The position numbers and the translations under genes were made by a program. The notes under the pieces were generated by a model. That model ran no database searches. It saw nothing but the letters and a program-made list of their open reading frames with translations, and was not told where the DNA came from. Shown one piece after another: positions 50,396 through 59,877 of a DNA stretch of 64,000 bases. Source of the stretch: Clostridiales bacterium (lineage in GTDB: Bacteria > Bacillota > Clostridia > Peptostreptococcales > Anaerovoracaceae); assembly GCA_015243575.1 (NCBI GenBank), contig CP042469.1:930001-994000 (forward strand), in the 5' to 3' direction. How positions within the stretch are numbered: position 1 is the first letter of the stretch; the number at the start of each line of letters is the position of its first letter.

Positions 50396-53300
50396 ATGAA
50401 ATTAGGAATTGATATTGGATCGACAACAGTTAAACTCGTGTTGCTTGACCGACATGACAAAATCGTTTTCAGCAGATACGAGCGTCACATGTCCAACATA
50501 TTTGAAAAAGTTTCTGAGCTTATGACTCAGCTGTACGATACTTATAAAGATATCCAAACAACCGTTGCCATTACAGGATCGGGAGGACTTGCTCTCTCGA
50601 CTTTGCTCGGTATACCCTTCGAGCAGGAGGTAGTTGCTTGCAGCACCGCGGTGGAATCGCTGATTCCCAACACCGATGTAGCCATTGAACTGGGGGGAGA
50701 GGACGCAAAGATCACGTTCTACGGTCCTACCATTGAACAGAGGATGAATGGGACCTGTGCAGGAGGCACAGGTGCGTTTATCGATCAAATGGCTGTGCTT
50801 TTAAACACTGATGCGCAGGGATTAAACGAGAGCGCGAAAAATTATACAATGATCTATCCCATCGCAGCACGGTGCGGTGTTTTTGCAAAAACAGATATAC
50901 AGCCGTTGATCAATGAAGGGGCAAAGATAGAAGATTTATCTGCGTCTATTTTTCAGGCTGTTGTCAATCAGACCATCAGCGGATTGGCCTGCGGAAGAAC
51001 CATACGAGGCAATGTGGCGTTTCTGGGAGGACCTTTGTCATTTTTATCCGAATTAAGAAAGCGCTTTGTGGAGACGTTGGATCTCAAGCCGGAGCAGGTC
51101 ATATTTCCAGCCGAGTCCCAATACTACGTTGCAATCGGCGCAGCCATGCTTTCAGCAAAAAATTCACCTGTGAATATTGAGAGCATTCTGACCAAAATTG
51201 ATGCAGCTGACCTTGCTTCCATGTCTGAAACGAAGCATATGGAACCGCTATTTAAAGATTTTAACGACTTCCAGCAGTTTAAAGGAAGGCATGATAAGAA
51301 TAAAATAAAACGAAGAGATATCAAGCGGGCAAAGGGAAAAGTATTTCTTGGAATTGATGCCGGTTCTACTACCACAAAGGCAGCGCTCATTGACGATGAG
51401 AAGTATCTTTTATATTCCTTCTATAAGAACAATGAAGGAAAGCCGCTGGAAGCAACTCTTGTCATGCTCAAAGAGCTTTATTCTCTATTGCCTGATGGCG
51501 CATATATTGCCAATGCGACAGTGACCGGCTACGGTGAGGGGCTGATCAAAACCGCTTTTAATGTGGATATGGGAGAAATTGAAACCATGGCCCACTACAA
51601 AGCTGCTGAGGAGTTTCTGCCCGGAGTTGATTTCATTTTGGACATCGGCGGTCAGGATATGAAATGTATGAAGATCAAGGATGGGGCAATCTATAATATC
51701 ATGCTCAATGAAGCCTGCTCCTCCGGGTGCGGATCTTTTATAGAAACCTATTCAAAATCGGTCAATATGAGCGTTCAAGCCTTTGCAAAAGAAGGACTTT
51801 TTGCAGAATCCCCTGTTGACCTGGGAACTCGCTGTACGGTATTTATGAATTCCAAGGTCAAGCAGGCCCAGAAAGAAGGGGCCTCCATCGGTGACATCTC
51901 CGCAGGTTTGTCCCATTCCGTCATAAAAAATGCCTTATACAAGGTGATCAAGCTGAGAGACTCAGAAGAGGCTGGCAACAAGATCGTTGTGCAAGGGGGA
52001 ACCTTTCTGAATGATTCCGTGCTGAGGAGTATTGAGCAGATCATGGAGAGGAAGGTCGTTCGTCCGGATATCGCAGGGATCATGGGGGCGTATGGCTCTG
52101 CATTAAATGCGAGAGAAAATTATGTGGAAGGTACCGAATCAGCAATCATCAAGTCTGCTGAAATGGCATGCTTCACCGTCACCAATACCCATACACGCTG
52201 TAAGGGCTGCGAAAACAAGTGCCTACTGACCATTAACAAATTTAATGACGGGGGAAGGTTTATCACGGGAAATCGGTGTGATAAAGGAGCCGGACTGGAA
52301 AAAAAGGGGGAGCATCTTCCCAACCTCTTTGAATACAAATACAGACGGCTGTTCTCATATGAACCGTTGGAAGAAGCTTACGCATCGAGAGGTACCGTTG
52401 GAATCCCTCGTGTACTCAATATGCATGAAAATTACCCATTCTGGTTCACCTTTTTTACCAGCCTGGGCTTTCGAGTTGTGCTTTCTCCTGTTTCCACAAA
52501 AGACATTTATGAGCTTGGAATGGAGAGTATTTCCTCCGATACCGCATGTTATCCTGCAAAATTGGTTCACGGTCATATTAGGTGGCTTGTCAATAATGGA
52601 GTAAAATGGATTTTCTATCCCTGTGTGAACTATGAGATGATTGAAGATCACAGTGCACCGAATCATTACAATTGTCCCATCGTTGCCACCTATCCCGAGG
52701 TTATTTCAAGCAACATGGATGAAATTTTTAAGGAGAATGAGGTGCAATTCAGCCACCCATTTCTCCCGTATGACGATGACATCAGACTGAGCCGCCAGCT
52801 TTACGAAATGATGAGAAGTCTTCACATTGGATTTAATGAAGTCAGTAAGGCAGTGAAGGCTGCAAGGAAAGAGGATAAACGATTTAAGGACGATATTAAA
52901 AAGAACGGTGCTTACGCCATAAAATATATCAAGGACAATAATAAAAAGGCAATTGTACTGGCAGGCAGACCATATCATCTCGATCCGGAAATCAACCACG
53001 GGATCGATCAGGTGATTAATTCCTTTGGAATGGCCGTTCTGACTGAGGATTCTGTGGCTCATTTCGCCAAACTGAATCGCCCCATCAGGGTGCTTGATCA
53101 ATGGATGTATCATTCCAGAATGTATCGCGCTGCGGAGGTGGCAGGGAGAAATGATGATATTGAGCTGATTCAGCTTAATTCCTTTGGCTGCGGACTAGAT
53201 GCTGTGACTACAGACCAGGTGGAAGAAATTCTGACGAATAAAAACAAGCTGTATACGGTACTGAAGATTGATGAAGGCTCCAATTTAGGAGCGGCAAAGA

Positions 53301-54619
53301 TCCGAATCAGATCGCTCAAAGCAGCAATGGACGAAAGGGAGAAGAACAACGTAAAGTATATCCAAAATCATTCTCCTTACAAACGCAAACTCTTTACGAA
53401 TCGAATGAAGAAGAACTACACGCTGCTGATTCCGCAGATGTCGCCCATCCATTTTCAGTTTTTAGAACCGGCGCTGCATCATGGAGGTTATCAAGCGGTT
53501 TTGCTGCCCTCTGTTGATAAGCATGCAGTAGAAGAGGGACTGAAATATATCAATAACGATGCTTGTTATCCTACAATTGTAACGCTTGGGCAGATCATTT
53601 CCGCACTGAAATCCGGAAAATATGATCTGAATAAAACGGCGATTGCTATGTCTCAGACAGGAGGCGGATGCCGTGCCAGCAATTACGTTTCGCTGCTTAG
53701 AAAAGCCCTTGGTGAGCTGAAGATGGAGCAAATTCCGGTAGTTTCAATCAATATGTCCGGCCTTGAAAAAAACCCGGGCTTCCAATTTACGCTTCCGCTG
53801 ATTAAGCGGATTTTGATGGGCATGGTATATGGCGATGTGCTGATGAGGGTGCTCTATGCAACAAGACCCTATGAGGCTGTCCCAGGCTCAGCTGACGAAT
53901 TGTTTGAAAAGTGGTCAAAAAAAGCAAAAGTGAATATTGAAAAAGGAAGCGTACGCAAATTTAACAAATATATTCACGATATTGTTGAGGACTTTGACAA
54001 GATCCCGCTTCGAGATGTGAAAAAACCAAAGATCGGCGTTGTCGGTGAAATCCTTGTAAAATATCATCCCACCGCAAACAACGATATTGTTGGAATTATC
54101 GAAGAGGAAGGCGGCGAAGCAGTTGTTTTGGATCTCATTGATTTCTTCCTTTACGGTATGTACAGCAAAGAGTTCAATTTCAGAAAACTGAGCGGGAAAT
54201 ACAGCACGATGCTAGGGAATGCGGCTGCGATTCGGGTTTTTGAATATTTCAGAAAACCTGCCAGAGAAGCCCTTGAACAAAGCAAGCGCTTTGAACCGCC
54301 GCTCTTTATTAAGGAGATGGCACAAAAAGCGAGCCGCATCATTTCCCTTGGAAATCAGTGCGGAGAGGGATGGCTGCTCACCGGTGAAATGGTGGAGCTC
54401 ATCGACAACGGTGTAGAAAACATTGTTTGCCTCCAACCATTTGCATGCCTTCCCAATCATGTAACAGGAAAAGGTATGATGAAAGCCTTGCGGCAGTATA
54501 GCCCGATGGCGAATATTGCAGCCATCGATTATGATCCCGGCGCAAGTGACGTCAACCAGCTCAATCGGATCAAGCTGATGATGGCGACTGCTTACCGCAA
54601 TTTGGAAAAAGAGAAGTAA
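50396..54619 (+). CDS. large 2-hydroxyacyl-CoA dehydratase activase-like protein (double ASKHA ATPase)
   Basis: A 1407-residue protein with two tandem BadF/BcrA-type ATPase domains, each beginning with a phosphate loop (GIDIGSTTVKLVLLD at residues 4-18; GIDAGSTTTKAALID near 322) and each with the cysteine that holds the bridging [4Fe-4S] cluster of activases (GTCAGGTGAFIDQM; EACSSGCGSFIETY). The second half is a DUF2229/HgdB-like region with further cysteines (CKGCENKC, DACYPT, CGEGWLLTGEM). Classical activases of Clostridium (HgdC) are only about 260 residues; this long fused form is common in anaerobes and its substrate is unknown. It should couple ATP hydrolysis to low-potential electron transfer. 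AGGAGG precedes the ATG. Confidence 0.88.
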   Translation: MKLGIDIGSTTVKLVLLDRHDKIVFSRYERHMSNIFEKVSELMTQLYDTYKDIQTTVAITGSGGLALSTLLGIPFEQEVVACSTAVESLIPNTDVAIELGGEDAKITFYGPTIEQRMNGTCAGGTGAFIDQMAVLLNTDAQGLNESAKNYTMIYPIAARCGVFAKTDIQPLINEGAKIEDLSASIFQAVVNQTISGLACGRTIRGNVAFLGGPLSFLSELRKRFVETLDLKPEQVIFPAESQYYVAIGAAMLSAKNSPVNIESILTKIDAADLASMSETKHMEPLFKDFNDFQQFKGRHDKNKIKRRDIKRAKGKVFLGIDAGSTTTKAALIDDEKYLLYSFYKNNEGKPLEATLVMLKELYSLLPDGAYIANATVTGYGEGLIKTAFNVDMGEIETMAHYKAAEEFLPGVDFILDIGGQDMKCMKIKDGAIYNIMLNEACSSGCGSFIETYSKSVNMSVQAFAKEGLFAESPVDLGTRCTVFMNSKVKQAQKEGASIGDISAGLSHSVIKNALYKVIKLRDSEEAGNKIVVQGGTFLNDSVLRSIEQIMERKVVRPDIAGIMGAYGSALNARENYVEGTESAIIKSAEMACFTVTNTHTRCKGCENKCLLTINKFNDGGRFITGNRCDKGAGLEKKGEHLPNLFEYKYRRLFSYEPLEEAYASRGTVGIPRVLNMHENYPFWFTFFTSLGFRVVLSPVSTKDIYELGMESISSDTACYPAKLVHGHIRWLVNNGVKWIFYPCVNYEMIEDHSAPNHYNCPIVATYPEVISSNMDEIFKENEVQFSHPFLPYDDDIRLSRQLYEMMRSLHIGFNEVSKAVKAARKEDKRFKDDIKKNGAYAIKYIKDNNKKAIVLAGRPYHLDPEINHGIDQVINSFGMAVLTEDSVAHFAKLNRPIRVLDQWMYHSRMYRAAEVAGRNDDIELIQLNSFGCGLDAVTTDQVEEILTNKNKLYTVLKIDEGSNLGAAKIRIRSLKAAMDEREKNNVKYIQNHSPYKRKLFTNRMKKNYTLLIPQMSPIHFQFLEPALHHGGYQAVLLPSVDKHAVEEGLKYINNDACYPTIVTLGQIISALKSGKYDLNKTAIAMSQTGGGCRASNYVSLLRKALGELKMEQIPVVSINMSGLEKNPGFQFTLPLIKRILMGMVYGDVLMRVLYATRPYEAVPGSADELFEKWSKKAKVNIEKGSVRKFNKYIHDIVEDFDKIPLRDVKKPKIGVVGEILVKYHPTANNDIVGIIEEEGGEAVVLDLIDFFLYGMYSKEFNFRKLSGKYSTMLGNAAAIRVFEYFRKPAREALEQSKRFEPPLFIKEMAQKASRIISLGNQCGEGWLLTGEMVELIDNGVENIVCLQPFACLPNHVTGKGMMKALRQYSPMANIAAIDYDPGASDVNQLNRIKLMMATAYRNLEKEK

Positions 54620-54622
54620 AAA

Positions 54623-54651
54623 TTGTAATTTCGTTTTCGATGTGGTATAAT
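54623..54651 (+). promoter_or_regulatory. promoter of the yebC gene
   Basis: TTGTAA (54623-54628), 17 bases, TATAAT (54646-54651) with upstream TGG. It starts four bases after the activase gene ends, so no terminator separates them. Confidence 0.7.
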
Positions 54652-54786
54652 TACTCCGTTGATTTTAACGGGACTGCCGAAAGGCGGGAATCACAAACCG
54701 GGAAATGCTGTAATTACATTCATTTCAGGGATTCCGTTCGAAATATTAAATCATGATATTAATCGATAGACAGGAGGAATTGTTTG

Positions 54787-55512
54787 ATGGGCAGACATGG
54801 AACAATTGCAAACAGAAAAGCGTCTCAGGATAATAAAAGAGCGCAGGTTTTTACAAAATATGCCAGGGCTATTACAGTAGCTGCAAAGGGCGGCGGTGAC
54901 CCTGAATATAATATTGCATTAAAGCATGCCATCGATAAGGCTAAGGGCATCAATATGCCGAATGACAATATTACTAGAGCGATCAAGAAGGGAACCGGCG
55001 AGCTTGCGGGGGAAACCTACGAGCCAGGCAGCTTTGAGGGTTATGGTGCTGGAGGCGTGGCGGTTATCGTCGATGTTCTCACCGACAACAGAAACAGGAC
55101 AACCGCTGCAATGAAGCATGCTTTTGACAAATACGGCGGGAACCTTGGGGTACCGGGCTGTGTATCCTACATGTTCGAAAGAAAAGGAATTATTCTGATC
55201 GAGAAAACCGATGGTGTAGATGAAGATGCACTGATGGAAGCAGCTTTGGAAAGCGGAGCAGATGATATGCTTACGCATGAAGATTCTTTTGAAGTGCAGA
55301 CCACTCCGGATGCCTTTGATGAGGTTTCTGATGCATTAAAGGCATCAGGATACGAGCTTGTTGAGGCAGACATTGAATACGTTCCTTCCATGGAATCCGC
55401 GCCAACGAATGAGCATGACATCAAGAATCTGAAGAAAATGATCGAGATCCTGGAAGACAATGACGATGTGCAGAAGGTATATCACAACTGCAGTCTGGAT
55501 TTAGAGGACTAA
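54787..55512 (+). CDS. yebC: YebC/PmpR family protein
   Basis: A 241-residue YebC-family protein with the full three-domain pattern: GRHGTIANRKASQDNKRAQV and FTKYARAITVAAKGGGDP at the start, NMPNDNITRAIKKGTGEL, YGAGGVAVIVDVLTDNRNRT, NLGVPGCVSYMFERKG and VYHNCSLDLED at the end. Members have been described as transcription factors and more recently as helping ribosomes through proline stretches. ATG at 54787 follows AGGAGG; the TTG three bases upstream is ignored. Confidence 0.94.
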   Translation: MGRHGTIANRKASQDNKRAQVFTKYARAITVAAKGGGDPEYNIALKHAIDKAKGINMPNDNITRAIKKGTGELAGETYEPGSFEGYGAGGVAVIVDVLTDNRNRTTAAMKHAFDKYGGNLGVPGCVSYMFERKGIILIEKTDGVDEDALMEAALESGADDMLTHEDSFEVQTTPDAFDEVSDALKASGYELVEADIEYVPSMESAPTNEHDIKNLKKMIEILEDNDDVQKVYHNCSLDLED

Positions 55513-55567
55513 TCAGAACTATATATTTGATACGTTCGTTGTTCAAAAAAATATAAATCAACCAATT

Positions 55568-55609
55568 CCCCCGGTGATATAGGGATTTAATCGAATCACC
55601 GGGGGTTTT
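55568..55609 (+). terminator. terminator after yebC
   Basis: CCCCCGGTGAT (55568-55578) and ATCACCGGGGG (55595-55605) form a perfect 11-bp stem, followed by TTTT. Confidence 0.88.
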
Positions 55610-55804
55610 CATTGCAATAATAAGGTGAAATCATAGTAGAATCAAAATATAAAATATTGTAAAAAGTTTCAGACAGTAGTAGAATTGAGTCATTAAAGCT
55701 ATTTTTATAGCAGTTTCTGTCGAAAAAGCGAAGGTTAAAAAATAATTGGGGATTTACGAATTAGAGAAGTAATCAAAGAATCAATTCAGATCAAGGAGTA
55801 TACG

Positions 55805-57232
55805 ATGATAAAAAAAATCCAATTCATTTCGCTTATGTTATGTATTTTGATGATCACTTCATCTTGCGGCATATCCACTCAGGATAAGCTTCTGGATCCC
55901 GAAAAACCCATTACCATAACCGTCTGGAATTATTATAACGGAACCGTCAAAGTAAAATTTGACGAACTTGTTTCCAGGTTTAATGAGACGATCGGTGCAG
56001 AACAGGGAATTGTGGTGGAAGCCCAAAGCTATGGTGACGTCAATGAACTGGCGGATGCTGTTTTTGAGTCTGCAAATGAAGAAATCGGAGCCATGCAAAT
56101 GCCTGACATCTTTGCTTCTTATCCAGATAATGCGTTTCGCGTCGATCAGATTTCTGAGCTTGCGGATTTGAACGAATATTTCACAAAAGAAGAGCTTGGT
56201 GAAATCAGAGAAGAATTCTTATCAGAAGGATACTTTGGAGAAGAAGGTGCCCTGAAAATCTTGCCAATCGCTAAGTCTACAGAAGTTCTGTACCTGAATA
56301 AAACCTACTGGGATGCGTTTGCGGGAAAAACAGGGGCTGATATATCAAATCTTTCCACCTGGGAGGGGCTTGCACAGACCGCGAAGAAATATTACGAAGC
56401 TACAGGAAAACCATTCTTCAGTCTAGATGCAAATGCAAACTTTATGTTGATTTCGGCCATGCAGCTTGGCGAGGAGATGTATACTTACAATGAGTTTGAT
56501 GCAACTCTGAATCTGAGTGAGGACACGGCCTACCGAATTTGGAAGAATTATTATGTTCCCTTTCTAAATGGTTATTATGCTAAATCGGGACGATTCAGCT
56601 CCGATGATGCGAGAACGGGAGCTATAGCTGCCTATACCGGATCTACAGCGGGCGCATCCTATTTCCCGGGGCAAGTGGAGCGAGACGGAGATTCAACTCC
56701 TATAGAAGTAATGGCACTGCCTTATCCCCATTATGAGGAAGGGGAAGCCTATGTCGTTCAGCAGGGGGCCGGTATGTGCATCGCAAGAAGCGATGCCGCT
56801 CATGAATATGCAGCAGCGGTTTTTCTGAAATGGTTCATCAATGTTCCTCAAAATATTGAATTTGCGGCGGCAACGGGTTATCTACCTGTTAAGACAGAGG
56901 CGCTTGACGCAGGTGCTATCTTGAATGAAATGAAGGAAGAAGATCGCGCCAATGTTACTGTAACAAAAACCATCAAGGCAGCAATCGATATGCTAAATTC
57001 CTATACCTTGTATGGAAATAAACCTTTTAGAAGTAGTTATGAAATCCGTTCTATCCTAGAATCCAGTCTCTTTGAACTCGTGAAGCACGATCTAGAAACA
57101 CTTGAAAACCGTGTCAATGAAGGAGAGAACAGACAGGCTGTAATCGATGAACTTTGCGGGAAGGAACATTTTGACAGTTGGTATCAGGAATTTACAGGCA
57201 GCATCCAGTCCGCTTTGTCTAGGAATCGATAG
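55805..57232 (+). CDS. extracellular solute-binding lipoprotein (ABC-type), orphan
   Basis: A 475-residue family-1 type binding protein. It has a lipoprotein signal peptide (KKIQFISLMLCILMI) with lipobox TSSC and Cys21. ITVWNYYNG starts the mature domain, and IFASYPDNAFRVDQISELAD, LYLNKTYWDAF, GAIAAYTGSTA and VFLKWFINVPQNIEFAAATGYLPV are typical sugar-binder segments. TCAAGGAG precedes the ATG. No ABC permease or ATPase gene is next to it; instead a diguanylate cyclase follows 50 bases downstream, so the protein may feed ligand to a signalling receptor rather than a transporter. Confidence 0.85.
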   Translation: MIKKIQFISLMLCILMITSSCGISTQDKLLDPEKPITITVWNYYNGTVKVKFDELVSRFNETIGAEQGIVVEAQSYGDVNELADAVFESANEEIGAMQMPDIFASYPDNAFRVDQISELADLNEYFTKEELGEIREEFLSEGYFGEEGALKILPIAKSTEVLYLNKTYWDAFAGKTGADISNLSTWEGLAQTAKKYYEATGKPFFSLDANANFMLISAMQLGEEMYTYNEFDATLNLSEDTAYRIWKNYYVPFLNGYYAKSGRFSSDDARTGAIAAYTGSTAGASYFPGQVERDGDSTPIEVMALPYPHYEEGEAYVVQQGAGMCIARSDAAHEYAAAVFLKWFINVPQNIEFAAATGYLPVKTEALDAGAILNEMKEEDRANVTVTKTIKAAIDMLNSYTLYGNKPFRSSYEIRSILESSLFELVKHDLETLENRVNEGENRQAVIDELCGKEHFDSWYQEFTGSIQSALSRNR

Positions 57233-57282
57233 AATATGGTTGGGAACCTGCAAACAGCAGAACAGAATTGAGAGGCTTTGAA

Positions 57283-59400
57283 ATGAAACATTTGAATATG
57301 GATCGGAAATCAATTGCGTTTCGACTGACGACTCTGACCATAGTAATTATTATCGGGCAAGCGGCTTTACTGACATTTTTTCTTATTATTGGCGGAGTGA
57401 TCAGCCAGGCGGAACAAAATTCCTATAACTCATTTTCCGAAAAGGTAAGAAATCGCAAGGATTACCTTCAACGGGAAATGAAGTACCGCTGGATGAATAT
57501 GGATCCTTATGTTGAGCAAATTTCGGAACGGTATGATAAGGAGAGCAATTCGGATCAATTTTTTCTGGAGATTAGTGATCCTTTGATTTCCATGCTGAGA
57601 GCAACCCAGGTAACAGGTGTATTTGTCATCCTGAATCAAAAGGGGGATGCTCAGGATGAAGCCAAAGAAGCCCTATACATCAGGGATTATGACCCTGTTC
57701 TCAACGACTATAACAACAGAGATCTCTACTACATTTTTGGCCCTTCTGGACTGGCCAACCGCCTGCAGATTCCACTGGACAGAATGTGGAAACATCGGAT
57801 GGATATGAGTGCGCTGCCATCTGAATTTTATGAGATGCCATTGAGTAAGGCGCCTCTGACATCGACAGCAAATCTTTTGGGATATTGGAGTCTGCCTTTC
57901 CATCTTTCTCCCGATGATGGTTCCATCATTACCTATACAAGACCCTTGTTCGATGACGAAAACCGGCTCATCGGCATTGTGGGAGTAGAAGTATCGGAAC
58001 AGTATCTATCAAAGTTCCTGCCGGCAACAGACCTGCAGATGAAAGATTCCTATGGTTATATGTTGGGATATCGTCAAGCGCAAGAGGACAACATCGAGCC
58101 AATTATGCTGACAAGAGCCATTCAAAAGAGGATTGCTCAGAATGGGCAGCCATTGGAATATAAGGCTAGGGATCTGGAAAATTCAATTTATATCTTGGAG
58201 AATCACAATCTGAAGGGCAATATTTATCTTTCGATAGAAAGCCTTGGCCTCTACAACAATAATACGCCCTTTCAGCAGAGTCAGTGGTACCTCATAGGAA
58301 TTATGGGTGAAAATCATCTGCTCAGCTATGTGACGACCATTCAATCGATCTTGGTGGTATCGATGCTGGCTTCCGTGTTCATCGGAGTAGTTTTTGCGTA
58401 TTTCTTTAGTTACCGGTTTACAAAACCGATCATTCTAGTATCAAGGAAGACGAAAGAGACAAATACTGGCAAGAGGATCGAGCTTGAAAAAACAGGGCTG
58501 AAAGAAGTGGATGAATTACTTAAGATTATTCAATCCACCAGTAATATGCTTCTTGAAACATCCGGTAGAATGTCGAAAATTATCGAAATGGTTGGATTGC
58601 CTCTCGGTGTGTTTGAGTACAGTGACAATGAAAAAAGTGTTTTTTTCACGGATCAGCTTCCTCTCCTTTTATCGCTAAGCTCTGCCGAAACGGAAGTTAT
58701 CACAGCGGATAAGGAACGTTTTACACGGATTATTGATCAATTACTAAGCAACCCCGAAGAAGAGGAAGAGGATATTTATTCTGTTAGCTGCGATCCCGAA
58801 AGATGGCTGAAAATCAAATTAGCCAGGAAGGATGCAACAACTCTTGGTGTTATTATGGATGCTACCGATGAAATGACAGAAAAGAAGAGGATTATGACAG
58901 AACGGGATATTGATCCTCTAACAGGTATTTTGAACAGAAAAGCCCTTCATCTGCAGATGGAAGATGGGCTTTTGAAAAGAAATGAGAATCTGGCCGCCGC
59001 AATCCTGATGTTCGATCTTGACAATCTGAAATCAGTCAATGACACCTATGGGCATAGTTGGGGAGATCTCTATATCAAACAAGCGGTCAAGCACTTGGAA
59101 ATGATCACGGCAGAGGGCAAGGTACTTGGCAGACGCTCCGGAGATGAATTTGCACTGCTTCTTTATGATCGTGAATCCAAGGAAGATATAAGGCATTCCA
59201 TTGAAACCTTTTATATGGGACTTAAGTCCGATTCGATGACTTATCCTGATCAAAGCAAGGGGATTGCTGCTGTATCAGCAGGACTTGTCTGGGTAGGACC
59301 GATCGAAACAACACTGGATGAATATTTGAATAAAGCCGATGAATTGATGTATGAAGCGAAGCGAAACGAGAAGGGGTATTACTGCGAAGGAACAATTTAA
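57283..59400 (+). CDS. membrane diguanylate cyclase with extracellular sensor domain
   Basis: A 705-residue protein: TM1 (about residues 15-40), a large extracellular region that looks like dCache (residues about 45-345, with VFVILNQKGD, YTRPLFDDENRLIGIVGVEV), TM2 (about 350-375), a HAMP-like linker, a PAS-like segment, and a C-terminal GGDEF domain with DPLTGILNRKALHLQ, FDLDNLKSVNDTYGH and RRSGDEFALLLYD. The active loop is SGDEF, compatible with activity, so it should make c-di-GMP from two GTP. The ATG at 57283 follows GAGAGG; a TTG 15 bases upstream is before that site. Probably co-transcribed with the binding protein. Confidence 0.9.
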   Translation: MKHLNMDRKSIAFRLTTLTIVIIIGQAALLTFFLIIGGVISQAEQNSYNSFSEKVRNRKDYLQREMKYRWMNMDPYVEQISERYDKESNSDQFFLEISDPLISMLRATQVTGVFVILNQKGDAQDEAKEALYIRDYDPVLNDYNNRDLYYIFGPSGLANRLQIPLDRMWKHRMDMSALPSEFYEMPLSKAPLTSTANLLGYWSLPFHLSPDDGSIITYTRPLFDDENRLIGIVGVEVSEQYLSKFLPATDLQMKDSYGYMLGYRQAQEDNIEPIMLTRAIQKRIAQNGQPLEYKARDLENSIYILENHNLKGNIYLSIESLGLYNNNTPFQQSQWYLIGIMGENHLLSYVTTIQSILVVSMLASVFIGVVFAYFFSYRFTKPIILVSRKTKETNTGKRIELEKTGLKEVDELLKIIQSTSNMLLETSGRMSKIIEMVGLPLGVFEYSDNEKSVFFTDQLPLLLSLSSAETEVITADKERFTRIIDQLLSNPEEEEEDIYSVSCDPERWLKIKLARKDATTLGVIMDATDEMTEKKRIMTERDIDPLTGILNRKALHLQMEDGLLKRNENLAAAILMFDLDNLKSVNDTYGHSWGDLYIKQAVKHLEMITAEGKVLGRRSGDEFALLLYDRESKEDIRHSIETFYMGLKSDSMTYPDQSKGIAAVSAGLVWVGPIETTLDEYLNKADELMYEAKRNEKGYYCEGTI

Positions 59401-59411
59401 TAGACAGAATC

Positions 59412-59453
59412 AAATGTCTCAAAATAGAAAGGTTATTTTGAGACATTTTTTAT
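59412..59453 (+). terminator. terminator after the diguanylate cyclase gene
   Basis: AAATGTCTCAAAATA (59412-59426) and TATTTTGAGACATTT (59434-59448) form a perfect 15-bp stem with a 7-base loop, followed by a T-run. Confidence 0.9.
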
Positions 59454-59550
59454 TTTTCTCTGTTAATCTACTTTTAACAAACTCATAATAACACTTTAAT
59501 ATTGAAACGATATACTGATTACAGAAACAAACGAAAGGAGCGTGATGTGA

Positions 59551-59859
59551 ATGACAGAGGAGAACATCTACTTTGAAGGCAGCGAAACCTTCTTTGCAGA
59601 TCTGGCATCAGGAGAGAATGATGACGAAAACGTTCTGAATGCATATTGGGTCTCACAGAGATAGGCTTACGGCCATACCTCGTTTAATAAGTCACAGGAG
59701 ACTTTTCATATAGATTACCTCCTCAATGGCAACCAGGCAATTGATCAAATTGCATCACGGTTGTCTTCCTCTTTTTTTGAAAGGAATTCGTATGAGATCG
59801 AAGTAGAATTCCAATACTATAAGCATCTTGATTTTCGAACCGTTTCAAGTATCACATAG
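59551..59859 (+). pseudogene. small ORF interrupted by an in-frame TAG (pseudogene or recoded gene)
   Basis: ATG at 59551 follows AAAGGAG. The frame reads MTEENIYFEGSETFF and on to NAYWVSQR, stops at TAG 59662-59664, then stays open for 64 codons in the same frame (AYGHTSFNKSQETFHIDYLL to HLDFRTVSSIT) and ends at TAG 59857-59859, 18 bases before preT. The second part has no start codon or ribosome binding site of its own and reads like a folded protein. Explanations: a nonsense mutation in a 101-residue gene, a genuine 37-residue peptide with a decayed tail, or amber recoding (pyrrolysine). TAG is used as a normal stop by many genes in this window, which weighs against general recoding. No family recognised. 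Confidence 0.55.
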
Positions 59860-59877
59860 AACAGAGGAGGAACAGTT

